From the NCBI GenBank assembly GCA_900314495.1, contig OMVJ01000004.1, positions 35,034 through 99,033 on the forward strand: DNA of 64,000 bases, written 5' to 3'. The first letter of the stretch is position 1; every line of letters begins with the position of its first letter. Origin of the DNA: an uncultured Olsenella sp. GTDB lineage: Bacteria > Actinomycetota > Coriobacteriia > Coriobacteriales > Atopobiaceae. Positions 46,233-54,010 of this stretch are shown in pieces. The notes below the pieces were generated by a model, which searched no databases, was not told the DNA's origin, and saw only the letters and a program-made list of their open reading frames with translations. The translations under genes and the position numbers were made by a program.

Positions 46233-47372
46233 ATGTTTTGCACAAAGTGCGGGGCCCAGTTGCCCGACGGAAGCAAGTTCTGCACGGCTTGCGGCGCGCC
46301 CCTGAGGGAGAACGCCCCTTCGGCCGACGCGGGCCCCGCCGAGGAGTCCGCGGGCAGCGCGGACAGCGCAGACGCCGCAGGCACCACGAGCGCCGCAGGC
46401 ACCGACTTCTGCACCAACTGCGGCGCCCCCATAGAGCCGGGCTGCAACTTCTGCACCGCGTGCGGCCAACGCGCGGGAGAGCTGCCGAAGGTTGCGCGGG
46501 CGGAAGCCTCCCGCGCGGCGGCGTCCACAACGGGGACGATGCCCTCCCAGCCGCAGCCCCAGGTCGCGGCAACGCCCCAGCCACAGCAGGCCGAGCGGTC
46601 CTCCACCCCCATCATCGTGGTGTGCGCCCTCGTCATTGCCCTGGCGGGCCTCGTCATAGCCCACTACTTCGGCTTCATGGCGGACGCGCAGGCGCTGGCC
46701 TTCCTGCCCACCCAGACGCAGCAGGTCTCCACCGCCACCTCGACGGATGCCAACGCTGGAACCTCCACCCAAACCACCGCGCCCGCGCAGGAGGCCGACG
46801 TGACCGTGCCGAACGTGGTAGGCCAGACCCAGTCCAACGCGGTCGCAGCTCTGCAGCAGGCGGGCCTCTCCGTCGGCAGCGTGACCCAGCAGCAGAGCGA
46901 CCAGACCAAGGGCGTGGTCGTCTCCCAGTCCGTCACGGGAACGGCCAGGAAGGGGACCTCCGTTGACCTGGTGGTCTCCAAGGGCTCGCAGAAGCACAAG
47001 ACGTTCACCATCGTGCACCAGCCCATGACCTGGACCGAGGCTGAGGCCTACTGCCAGCAGCACGGCGGGCACCTGGCCTGCATAAACTCGCAGGACGAGT
47101 GGGACCAGGCCAAGGCCGCCATGGCCGCCAACGACCACGACATCTATTGGATTGGCGGCAGAATCCAGAACGGGTCCTTCGCATGGGTTGACGGCAGCGA
47201 CTTCTCGTTCAGCGAGTGGGCGGCCGGGGAGCCCAACAACGAGAACGGGGACGAGAACTACCTGGTGGTGTACCGCGTGAAGGGAGAATATGCCTGGTAC
47301 GACGCCCCGAACGACATCTCCAGCTTCTACAAGTCCACGGCCCTGGGCTTCCTGATGGAGACGTACGAGTAG
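46233..47372 (+). CDS. Zinc-ribbon, PASTA and C-type-lectin membrane protein
   Basis: A 379-residue mosaic. Zinc ribbons: C3/C6/C17/C20 and C60/C63/C74/C77. The membrane helix is at 126-146, with a Thr/Ala/Gln linker to 188. A single PASTA domain at 190-250 (VTVPNVVGQTQSNAVAALQQ, GTSVDLVVSKG) and a C-type-lectin-like domain at 257-379 follow (MTWTEAEAYCQQHGGHLACI, WIGGR, WVDGS, EPN at 333-335, AWYDAPND). The usual last Cys is replaced (GFLME instead of FICE). PASTA binds muropeptides and CTLDs can bind sugars, so this is a likely wall sensor. It has the palindromic site upstream. Confidence 0.85.
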   Translation: MFCTKCGAQLPDGSKFCTACGAPLRENAPSADAGPAEESAGSADSADAAGTTSAAGTDFCTNCGAPIEPGCNFCTACGQRAGELPKVARAEASRAAASTTGTMPSQPQPQVAATPQPQQAERSSTPIIVVCALVIALAGLVIAHYFGFMADAQALAFLPTQTQQVSTATSTDANAGTSTQTTAPAQEADVTVPNVVGQTQSNAVAALQQAGLSVGSVTQQQSDQTKGVVVSQSVTGTARKGTSVDLVVSKGSQKHKTFTIVHQPMTWTEAEAYCQQHGGHLACINSQDEWDQAKAAMAANDHDIYWIGGRIQNGSFAWVDGSDFSFSEWAAGEPNNENGDENYLVVYRVKGEYAWYDAPNDISSFYKSTALGFLMETYE

Positions 47373-47420
47373 CCGGCAAGCAGCTAGCACGGCCGGGACG
47401 CAGAAGACCGAACGAACAAG

Positions 47421-47446
47421 GCCCGGACGTCGCAAGACGCCCGGGC
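47421..47446. terminator. Hairpin between the lectin-like gene and the tRNA-like gene
   Basis: GCCCGG-A-CGTC-GCAA-GACG-C-CCGGGC is a stem of ten pairs with a tetraloop. On the minus strand it is followed by CTTGTTCG, which suits the tRNA-like gene; it also lies 48 bases after the plus-strand gene. Confidence 0.65.
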
Positions 47447-47457
47447 CATCGTTTGCA

Positions 47458-47548
47458 TGGCGGAGAGGTTAGGATTTGCACCTAAGAAGGGCCGAGACCC
47501 TTACCCACCGCAAGCGGCGGGCGCATTCGACTGCTCTGCCACCTCTCC
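47458..47548 (-). tRNA. tRNA-Ser-like gene with aberrant anticodon loop
   Basis: A 91-base cloverleaf. Acceptor GGAGAGG/CCTCTCC is perfect, with discriminator G and encoded CCA. The D arm GGCAGAGCAGTCGAATGC is Ser-like, the long variable arm pairs AAGGG/CCCTT, and the T stem TTAGG/CCTAA is intact. Two features are abnormal. The T loop reads TGCAAAT, so the near-universal T55 is G. The anticodon arm pairs as CCCGC/GTGGG (one G-T pair), leaving an 8-base loop CGCTTGCG without T33, so no normal anticodon can be assigned. It may be a pseudogene or a tRNA used outside translation. Confidence 0.65.
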
Positions 47549-47573
47549 AACGGGCAAGTACTATAACACACTA

Positions 47574-47638
47574 TGAGACGGGGGGACGCACCTTTTGTCT
47601 CATTCACATGAGACAAAAGGTGCGTCCCCCCCGTCTCA
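47574..47638. repeat. Large REP-like inverted pair upstream of the second kinase
   Basis: Two complete units in opposite orientation (TGAGACGGGGGGACGCACCT and its mirror) form arms of 30 bases that match perfectly apart from one extra C, separated by TCAC. The transcript would fold into a very strong hairpin. TATAAT follows at 47642-47647. Confidence 0.9.
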
Positions 47639-47801
47639 CCCTATAATGCAAGGAAAGTCTCGTCACCCAAGGTCACCATGAGCGATTCCCCAGAGCAGAG
47701 CGGTCAGACGCCACGCAGGCCCCCCATCCCAGGGCGCGGCCGCGCAGGCGCACCCCAGCACCTCCGTCCTCAGGCTCACGTCCTTCGAGCCCGCCTTCGC
47801 C

Positions 47802-49907
47802 ATGGGACCAGACCGTGACAAGGTCATCCGTCGCTACTCCACCCTGCTGGTGGAGGGCTCCCCCGCGGAGACGCGCGGCGGCACCGGCTACGTGTGCCGG
47901 GCAACCACGACGGACGGCCAGGTAATCGCGGTCAAGCAGAGCCGGGCCCTCCCCGCCTCCGACGGGCTCACGGAAGAGGACTGGAAGGAAGTTCAGGAGA
48001 AGGCCCTCTTCGAGGAGTACCGCATGCAGCTGGTCGTCTCCGGGCGGCCGGGCTTCCCCCGCGTGTACGGCTACGGGACCACCAGCACGGGCCCCGTGAT
48101 CCTCATGGAGTGGGTCGACGGCATCACCCTGCGCAAGGCGCGCCCGCTCTTGCCCACGGAGGGCAGCGGCGTGTGCGCCAACACGGTGTGTGACCTGGGC
48201 ATCTGCGTCCTGCGCATACTGATTGCCGCAAACGACGGCCAGACCAGGCTGGTGCACAGGGACATCTCGCCCCGCAACATCATGCTTCGCACCAGCAAGC
48301 GCGGCATTGGGCAGCAGATCTCCACCGGCGACTACGACCTGGTGCTCATCGACTTCGGCAGCTCCTCCACGTCTGGGCCCAGCAACCTCTCGCTCACCAT
48401 GCGCAGCGACATCTGGCGCAACGGCACCCCGGAGTACGCCCCGCCGGAGATGCTGACCAGCGACATGCCGTCCGTCGGGCTGCTGCGGCGCTCCCCCAAG
48501 GTGGACACCTACGCGCTCTGCAGCGTGCTCTACGAGCTGTACTGCAGCCGCACCCCCTTCAGGCTCTCCCAGGTGGACTTCGGCGGCGCGTCGCCCTACC
48601 GCGTGAAGGTTGACTACGAGCCCTACGACATGGACTGCCACCAGGAATGCGACCGTCCCCTGTGCGAGGCAATAATGACCGGACTTGCCGCCAGCCAGGA
48701 CGAGCGGCCCACCACGCTGGAGCTGCTGGAGGCCTTCCAGGCCTGGCGGGACGGAGCGGCATGCGCATCGGCCGACGTCGCCAACCAGGCCCTGGCGCGG
48801 GCGGAGCAGCCGGTGCAGGCGCAGACCGCCCAGTCCGCCGGCGGACGCCACGCCACCCGCAGGGCCTTCCTCGCCGCCGCATGCGCAGTGGGAGCGGGAG
48901 CCCTGGCCGCGGTGGCGTACGCGCGGCAGATAAACCCGCTGGAAGGTTGGCGGAGCCTTCTGGCCACAATCACGGCCACGCCCGTCACGTCAGCCCAGCC
49001 GTACGCCTGGCCCGCCCAGGACGCAGGCTCCAACCTGTGGGGCATTGCCTCAACAAACGGCAGCTGGCTCATGCAGCCGGCGGTCTCGCACCAGCCGGGC
49101 AGCTGGTCCGCCCACGGCACGCCCGTGGAGGACGACGCGTCGGGCCTGTGGGGGTACGTCACGGATGACGGAACCTGGGCCATCGAGCCAAAGCTGAGCG
49201 CGGCAGGGCCCTTCTCTGATGACGGCTTTGCCGCCGCGCAGGCGTCATCCGGCCTGTGGGGCATCATCAGGCCCAACGGCAGCTGGGCGGTGGAGCCTGC
49301 GTACACGGGCATGGGGCTGGTCGTCTCCAACGGGTGCGTTGCCTTCATGGATGGCTCGTACTCGGACAAGTGGGGCCTTCTTGGCACCGACGGCGGGTGG
49401 GCGTTTAAGCCTTCGTGCGACGCGCTGGGCACCTGCGGCGACAAAGGCCTCATAGCGGCCCGGTGGGGTGACACCAGGTGGGGCTACGTACGCAAGAAAG
49501 ACGCCTTATGGGCCGTCAACGCCGATTTTGTAGAGGCCAGGGAGTTCTCGGAGGGCCTCGCCCCCTGCCGCATATACCAGGACGACACCTACTGGGTCTT
49601 CATCAACACCTCCGAGCAGGTAATAATCTCCTCCGACCTCGGCCTGGTGGACGCCCGCCCCATAAGCGAGGGCGCGGCGGCGGCGCAGGAAGCTTCGAGC
49701 GGGCTCTGGGGCTTCGTCAACGCGAGCAACTCTTGGGTGGTGTCGCCAACGTTTGGGGCCCTGGGAGACCTTCACAACGGCCTTGCCGCCGCCCAAGACG
49801 CGTCCAGCAGGCTGTGGGGCCTGGTGGACAGCTACGGGGATTGGCAGGTGCAGCCCACCTTCGCGGGCATGGTGCTGGGCTCGCTGGCCAAAGACCAGCC
49901 TGCGTAG
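47802..49907 (+). CDS. Eukaryotic-type protein kinase with Tat-like anchor and WG repeats
   Basis: From the first in-frame ATG the protein has 701 residues. Kinase motifs: RGGTGYVC glycine loop at 25-32, Lys45 (VIAVK), HRDISPRN at 152-159, DFG at 184-186 and TPEYAPPE at 209-216. TRRAFLAAA at 352-360 opens a twin-arginine-like membrane segment. From 390 to 700 there are at least seven WG repeats (SGLWGYVTDDGTWAIEPKLS and similar). Similarity to the first kinase continues upstream (SVLRLTSFEPAFA), where no start codon exists. An ATG with an AAGG site at 47678 is in another frame; loss of one C from the C6 run at 47720-47725 would join them. Confidence 0.8.
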   Translation: MGPDRDKVIRRYSTLLVEGSPAETRGGTGYVCRATTTDGQVIAVKQSRALPASDGLTEEDWKEVQEKALFEEYRMQLVVSGRPGFPRVYGYGTTSTGPVILMEWVDGITLRKARPLLPTEGSGVCANTVCDLGICVLRILIAANDGQTRLVHRDISPRNIMLRTSKRGIGQQISTGDYDLVLIDFGSSSTSGPSNLSLTMRSDIWRNGTPEYAPPEMLTSDMPSVGLLRRSPKVDTYALCSVLYELYCSRTPFRLSQVDFGGASPYRVKVDYEPYDMDCHQECDRPLCEAIMTGLAASQDERPTTLELLEAFQAWRDGAACASADVANQALARAEQPVQAQTAQSAGGRHATRRAFLAAACAVGAGALAAVAYARQINPLEGWRSLLATITATPVTSAQPYAWPAQDAGSNLWGIASTNGSWLMQPAVSHQPGSWSAHGTPVEDDASGLWGYVTDDGTWAIEPKLSAAGPFSDDGFAAAQASSGLWGIIRPNGSWAVEPAYTGMGLVVSNGCVAFMDGSYSDKWGLLGTDGGWAFKPSCDALGTCGDKGLIAARWGDTRWGYVRKKDALWAVNADFVEAREFSEGLAPCRIYQDDTYWVFINTSEQVIISSDLGLVDARPISEGAAAAQEASSGLWGFVNASNSWVVSPTFGALGDLHNGLAAAQDASSRLWGLVDSYGDWQVQPTFAGMVLGSLAKDQPA

Positions 49908-50044
49908 GACAGCGGAACGGCGCGGCCAGAGCCTGCGGAAATTGACCCAGCGGTCCACGGCTGTGGTACCCTCATAGCTGTTTCACAGATGGCATACCGC
50001 AGGGCTTGGGGCTGCCCGCCGCACGAAGAGGGGTCTTAGGGTTC

Positions 50045-51028
50045 ATGGATACGCCGAGCTCCATCATGTATACCGACCTCAAGAACTTTGGCCACATTCC
50101 CAACCGGGACGTGGCACTGGCCGTGCTGAGCGACAAGGTGTCGTACGGCGGCATGTCCATGCGGTCGCGCGCCGCCGGCAACCGCACCTTCCTCTCGCGC
50201 GACGTGGTGCACGCGCTTCCGGGGCAGATTGCCGCCTCGCAGTTTGCGGACCTGGCGGAGGCGTCCGCCATGCTGGCGCACACCATGAGCCAGAAGCTCT
50301 CCGGCGGTGCGAATGCCGACGCAACTGCGGTTACGCCGTACGAGCAGATTGCCCAGCACTATGGCGGCCCCGCCGCGGAGGCCATGCGCTCGGCGCTCAC
50401 AGCATTCTCCATCGACGGCACCCTGTACATAAACGCGGTTGAGAAGATTGCCAACAACCGGTACGACTCCGCGCAGACGCGCGGCAACCTGCTGCTCATG
50501 CTGTTCGTCACCACCGGGTGCCTGGCGGACCCGGTTGCCGCCACGCGCATAGTGGGCAACTACGCGGGACGCAGCCTGGGCCGTGGCCTCTACACCACAG
50601 AGACCAGCGTGGGCAAAGGCTTTGCCGCGGCGGAGGAGGCGGCCGCGCGGCCCGACGTGCGCCTGGGCCTGCTGCAGCTCTCCAACGGCGCGGTGCAGGG
50701 CACCGTCCTTCCGCTCTCGCTGGGGCCGGAGGGAACCGTCATTGGCGCGCTAGCCAGCGGCCTGGGCGACATAAACTCCGTGGGCTACGACGTCTCACGC
50801 CGGCACCTGCGCATCTGGCGCGCGGACGACGGCGCATGGTACGCCCAGGGCCTCAACTCCACCAACGGCACCACGCTCGTCACGGGCGACACGCGCGAGG
50901 TCGTGACCATAGAGCCCGCACGCTCGCAGCGCGAGCCCGGCAAGGAGTACCCGCCCGTGCGCATCTCCAACAGCGACACGCTGTGCCTGGGCGTCTCCAC
51001 CAAGTTCCTGGTCATGCGCGTGCTCTGA
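50045..51028 (+). CDS. FHA-domain protein
   Basis: A 327-residue cytoplasmic protein. Residues 1-200 are an unrecognised, mostly helical domain (from MDTPSSIMYTDLKNFGHIPN). About 225-327 is a forkhead-associated domain with VIGALASG, VSRRHLRIWR and the closing NSTNGTTL, i.e. the Ser-Arg-Arg-His and Ser-Thr-Asn-Gly residues that bind phosphothreonine. Directly after a Ser/Thr kinase gene on the same strand, it is a plausible reader of kinase autophosphorylation. The ATG at 50045 is preferred over one upstream for its AGGG site. Confidence 0.85.
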   Translation: MDTPSSIMYTDLKNFGHIPNRDVALAVLSDKVSYGGMSMRSRAAGNRTFLSRDVVHALPGQIAASQFADLAEASAMLAHTMSQKLSGGANADATAVTPYEQIAQHYGGPAAEAMRSALTAFSIDGTLYINAVEKIANNRYDSAQTRGNLLLMLFVTTGCLADPVAATRIVGNYAGRSLGRGLYTTETSVGKGFAAAEEAAARPDVRLGLLQLSNGAVQGTVLPLSLGPEGTVIGALASGLGDINSVGYDVSRRHLRIWRADDGAWYAQGLNSTNGTTLVTGDTREVVTIEPARSQREPGKEYPPVRISNSDTLCLGVSTKFLVMRVL

Positions 51029-51036
51029 GGCAGGGG

Positions 51037-51065
51037 TGAGACAGGGGGACGGTTCTCGCGTCTCA
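51037..51065. repeat. REP-like unit between convergent genes
   Basis: TGAGACAGGGGGACGGTTCT runs on to GCGTCTCA. It starts 8 bases after the FHA stop and ends 20 bases before the stop of the DUF6273 gene. Confidence 0.85.
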
Positions 51066-51085
51066 CTTCTCGTCGCCGCCGGCCT

Positions 51086-52246
51086 TTACAGGCAGAAGGC
51101 GGGGAGCACCACTATTGTGTTGCCGTCGCCAGTGGCGGGGCAGGCGTAGTGAAACACGTCACCGTCGGGACCCACGCGGTTGAACCATGTCTGGCCGTGG
51201 CTCTCGGAGCAGTCTGGGCTGGGAGTGCGGGTCCACCAGTAGCAGTCGGAGCCTAGCCACGTCTTGCGCAGCGCAGAGTTACCGGTCATGGGGCCAATGC
51301 CCTCCTCCCGCCACAGCTGGTACTGCTCCCCCTCGCCGCTATAGATGCCAGAAAGGTACGTGTACCTGGAATTGAATCTCGACGCCGCATAGTCGCCGCC
51401 CATCTCCGTCATGGAGGGCAGCCAGACCGCATCCACGGTCGTGGTGATGGAGGAGGCTTCACGCGTGGCACCTACGTTGTTCGTCAGCTTGGCCACGGGC
51501 GTCAGACGTGCAGCCAGGTCGCTGGGCAGAAGGCCAACAAAGCCCCCATTGAGATAGGCGCGCATCTGGCACTGCTCCCAGCCGCCCGAGGTCATGCGCG
51601 AGTCCGACATGGCCCGCACGCCCACTGGAGTCGTAAAGGCAAAGGTAATGCCCGCCCTACCAGAGCCGTCGGGCCGATCGTCATGACGGAAGCCGACGAT
51701 CTGCACCCTCGCGGGGGTACCGTCCGTGAGGCTAAAGCTCTTCTGGCCAGCACCGTCGAGCGTTCCGTCGCTGTTGCAAAGGTTGTATTTCTCCGCCGTT
51801 CGCAACCCCTCGGCATCGGAGCCCGCCCGGGCAATCTGGCTGGCTATGTTGGAAAGCTCGGCCCAGGAGTAGTCATCTATGGAGGAGCGCACGGGTACGG
51901 CCTGCGCCTGGCTGGGGGCCGTTTGGCTGGCATCGCCTTGGCTGGGGGCCGTTTGGCTGGGTACTGATTGGCTGGGAGTTGCTTGGCTGCTGGGTACCTG
52001 AACGTTCTTCGATTCACTCTCCTCCGAGTTGCTGGCGCTTGCCTGGGCATCCGAGCCTGTAGAGGGTACGCCGGCAATCTCGAACGTCACGTCTCCATCT
52101 TCGTCTTCGTCATCGCTGTAGGACTGGCAGACGGCCACCGCCGCATCGCGGTAAGTGTCACGTTTGCTCTGGTCGAAGGAGTCGTCCTTCTCCGCCGCGT
52201 CATAGGCGGCCTGAATCTGACCCTCCGTCACGTCACGCGGCGGCAC
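51086..52246 (-). CDS. DUF6273 protein, apparently truncated at the 5' end
   Basis: From the only start codon available, GTG at 52246, the product has 386 residues. Residues 1-55 are acidic and 75-115 are TPSQ/APSQ repeats (a DNA tandem repeat at about 51908-51995). Residues 120-386 are DUF6273, nearly matching the first kinase at the end (GQTWFNRVG, GDVFHYACPATGDG, VLPAFCL). It has no zinc ribbon, signal or membrane helix, unlike its neighbour. The open frame continues upstream to a TGA at 52331-52333 with no start, right beside a REP-like unit, so the gene seems to have lost its head. Confidence 0.65.
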   Translation of the reverse strand: MPPRDVTEGQIQAAYDAAEKDDSFDQSKRDTYRDAAVAVCQSYSDDEDEDGDVTFEIAGVPSTGSDAQASASNSEESESKNVQVPSSQATPSQSVPSQTAPSQGDASQTAPSQAQAVPVRSSIDDYSWAELSNIASQIARAGSDAEGLRTAEKYNLCNSDGTLDGAGQKSFSLTDGTPARVQIVGFRHDDRPDGSGRAGITFAFTTPVGVRAMSDSRMTSGGWEQCQMRAYLNGGFVGLLPSDLAARLTPVAKLTNNVGATREASSITTTVDAVWLPSMTEMGGDYAASRFNSRYTYLSGIYSGEGEQYQLWREEGIGPMTGNSALRKTWLGSDCYWWTRTPSPDCSESHGQTWFNRVGPDGDVFHYACPATGDGNTIVVLPAFCL

Positions 52247-52340
52247 CGTCTGGAGCGTGATGACTTGGCCGGAGTCGACGGTAGCGTCAGCAGCACCGCC
52301 GACATCCTCCGGGACATCGCGGGTTGCCCCTCACCGGCCC

Positions 52341-52371
52341 ATGAGACAAGAGAACCGTCCCCCTGTCTCAC
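52341..52371. repeat. REP-like unit supplying a stop codon
   Basis: ATGAGACAAGAGAACCGTCC runs on to CCCTGTCTCAC. Its minus-strand TGAGAC gives the TGA stop (52368-52370) of the zinc-ribbon DUF6273 gene. Its other end is 8 bases from the point where the truncated DUF6273 frame opens. Confidence 0.85.
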
Positions 52372-53456
52372 AGGCAGAAGGCGGGGGCAACGCCGCACGA
52401 GGAGTCCGTCGGGCACGCGTCGTGCGGGCGGCCGTCAAGGTAGACCCTTTTGAAGCTGTTGGTCCCGCACGGGTCGGCGGAGCGTTCCCACCAGCTGGCG
52501 GCCGCCGTGCCACGCTGCTTGACCAGGCAACCGTTGGAGCCGTCCAGCTGCACCCCCTGGTCTGCGAACAGCTGGTACTGGGAGCCCTCGACGTTGTACA
52601 CAGAAGCGTAGGCGGCATCTATGCCGGCGGCAATCGCCTCCTGCCCCGCAAGCTCCACGAGCGAGGGAAGCCAGAGAGAGTCCTGCGTGACCGTCACGCT
52701 GGAGGCGCTCTGCGTCTGGCCGGCGTTGTTGGACATCTTGGAGACAGGCAGAATCCTAGACGAGAGCTCGCGCGGGAACTCCTTCAGGAGGTCCGAGTTA
52801 AGCCACGAACGCATCTCGCTCCATTCCCAACCGCTGGAGTTGCTGCCGGAGGCGTTCATTCCGCGCTCCGCCACGCAGTCCCTGGTGACGAAGGTGATTC
52901 CCGCCTTGCCGGACCCGTCCGCCCGGTCATCGTGGCGAAAGCCTATGACCTGGGCCTGCGCCTGGGACGCATGGGCCAGCTGGAAGGACTTGAGCTGGGT
53001 CCCGTCGAGCGTCCCGTCATCACTGCACAGGTGGTACTTGCTGGCTATGGCGATGCCCTCGCCGTCGGAGGCCGCGCTGGCAATCTGGTCCGCTATGGCG
53101 GAGAGCTCCGCCCACGAGTAGTCCTCAACAGAGTCGCGCACGCTCACGCCGAACACCTTGCAGAGGGTGCCGCTGGTGTATAGCCCCACCCCAAGGGCTA
53201 CGACCGCCGCCGCGGCAACGCCGCCAAATACGAAGGCACGCCGCGTGACCTGCGGGCCTGCCTCGGGTCCCGACGGCACAGGCGACGCGACCGGCGTGGC
53301 GGCCTGCGGACTTGCCGGCTGGGCGGGCTGAGCAACGCGGGCGGCACCGGGAGCGACCCTTCTTGGCGGACGCGCCGCAGAGGTGACGCTTGCTCCGCAC
53401 TTGGGGCAGAACCTCGATCCGTCAGGAATCTTGGTGCCGCAGTTTGAGCAGAACAT
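52368..53456 (-). CDS. Zinc-ribbon membrane protein with DUF6273 domain
   Basis: A 362-residue protein. Zinc ribbon C3/C6/C17/C20, an Ala/Pro/Val linker to 68, then TRRAFVFGG at 71-79 starting a twin-arginine-like helix. From 105 onward come a short helical domain (YSWAELSAIADQIASAASDG) and DUF6273 (VIGFRHDD, MRSWLNSDLLKEF, SKMSNN, SWWERS, GVAPAFCL). The domain order equals the first kinase with a ribbon in place of the kinase. GAGGGG lies before the ATG at 53456. The palindromic site is about 95 bases upstream. Confidence 0.85.
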   Translation of the reverse strand: MFCSNCGTKIPDGSRFCPKCGASVTSAARPPRRVAPGAARVAQPAQPASPQAATPVASPVPSGPEAGPQVTRRAFVFGGVAAAAVVALGVGLYTSGTLCKVFGVSVRDSVEDYSWAELSAIADQIASAASDGEGIAIASKYHLCSDDGTLDGTQLKSFQLAHASQAQAQVIGFRHDDRADGSGKAGITFVTRDCVAERGMNASGSNSSGWEWSEMRSWLNSDLLKEFPRELSSRILPVSKMSNNAGQTQSASSVTVTQDSLWLPSLVELAGQEAIAAGIDAAYASVYNVEGSQYQLFADQGVQLDGSNGCLVKQRGTAAASWWERSADPCGTNSFKRVYLDGRPHDACPTDSSCGVAPAFCL

Positions 53457-53551
53457 GACACACCCCTCTTCCGTTCGCCAGTTAGGCTTCCTTGCATCCT
53501 TGCGGGTCATCCCCGCGTCCACTGTGCCATGGTAGCCGCACGCGGCACGCG

Positions 53552-53567
53552 TTTGTTGCGCAACAAA
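53552..53567. promoter_or_regulatory. TTTGTTGCGCAACAAA, perfect 16-base palindrome, copy 4
   Basis: This is the best copy of the site: all 16 bases are self-complementary. It lies 96 bases upstream of the zinc-ribbon DUF6273 gene. Confidence 0.7.
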
Positions 53568-53641
53568 TGCAAGCGATGCGCCAACAAACGCTCGGCAGCA
53601 CCGTGGACGACAACGCCACCCAGGCGCGACGAGGATGCAGC

Positions 53642-53672
53642 GCTAAATCTCATGAAGAAATGACGATTTAGC
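53642..53672. repeat. Stem-loop GCTAAATC-TCAT...ATGA-GATTTAGC
   Basis: An 8-base stem plus an inner 4-base stem in an AT-rich patch of the 550-base gap 53457-54010. It may be an operator or a small RNA structure. No gene is seen in the gap. Confidence 0.45.
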
Positions 53673-53745
53673 TCATCTGACGCCAGACACAGTCGTGCAG
53701 CGCATAGTGGCACCAGGCGACTGGCGGCCCGCCCAGCAAGGATGT

Positions 53746-53807
53746 CCCATGGAATCCTGGACACGATTCGCCCCGAGCGGGCCCACTTTTGTCCAGGATT
53801 CCGTGGG
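53746..53807. repeat. 18-base inverted repeat with 26-base spacer
   Basis: CCCATGGAATCCTGGACA (53746-53763) and TGTCCAGGATTCCGTGGG (53790-53807) match at 17 of 18 positions. There is no poly-T after it on either strand. It could be a remnant mobile-element end or a structured RNA. Confidence 0.55.
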
Positions 53808-53936
53808 TCACGCAGGAGACATGCGGGGCCGGGGGGTCGCCCTGGGGCGCTTTCACGGCGCGTGTCGTGCTTTCCCTCCTCTGAAATCTCGGATTACCGG
53901 TGAGTCTGCCTTAAGCCAAGGCCCCTAGGCGCGAAA

Positions 53937-53950
53937 TGTTGCGCAACAAA
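53937..53950. promoter_or_regulatory. TGTTGCGCAACAAA palindromic site, copy 5
   Basis: It lies 60 bases before the start of the last zinc-ribbon gene and shares the extended form TGTTGCGCAACAAATCCA with copy 3. Confidence 0.65.
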
Positions 53951-54010
53951 TCCAGCGAATCGGCTCTTAACGTATGACGCGTCAGCAGGACCCAACAGAA
54001 GGAAGTCACC

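Noticed and set aside
47574..47638. Rho-independent terminator
   Set aside because: The hairpin is strong but lacks a T-tract, and its sequence is that of the REP-like family at seven other loci.
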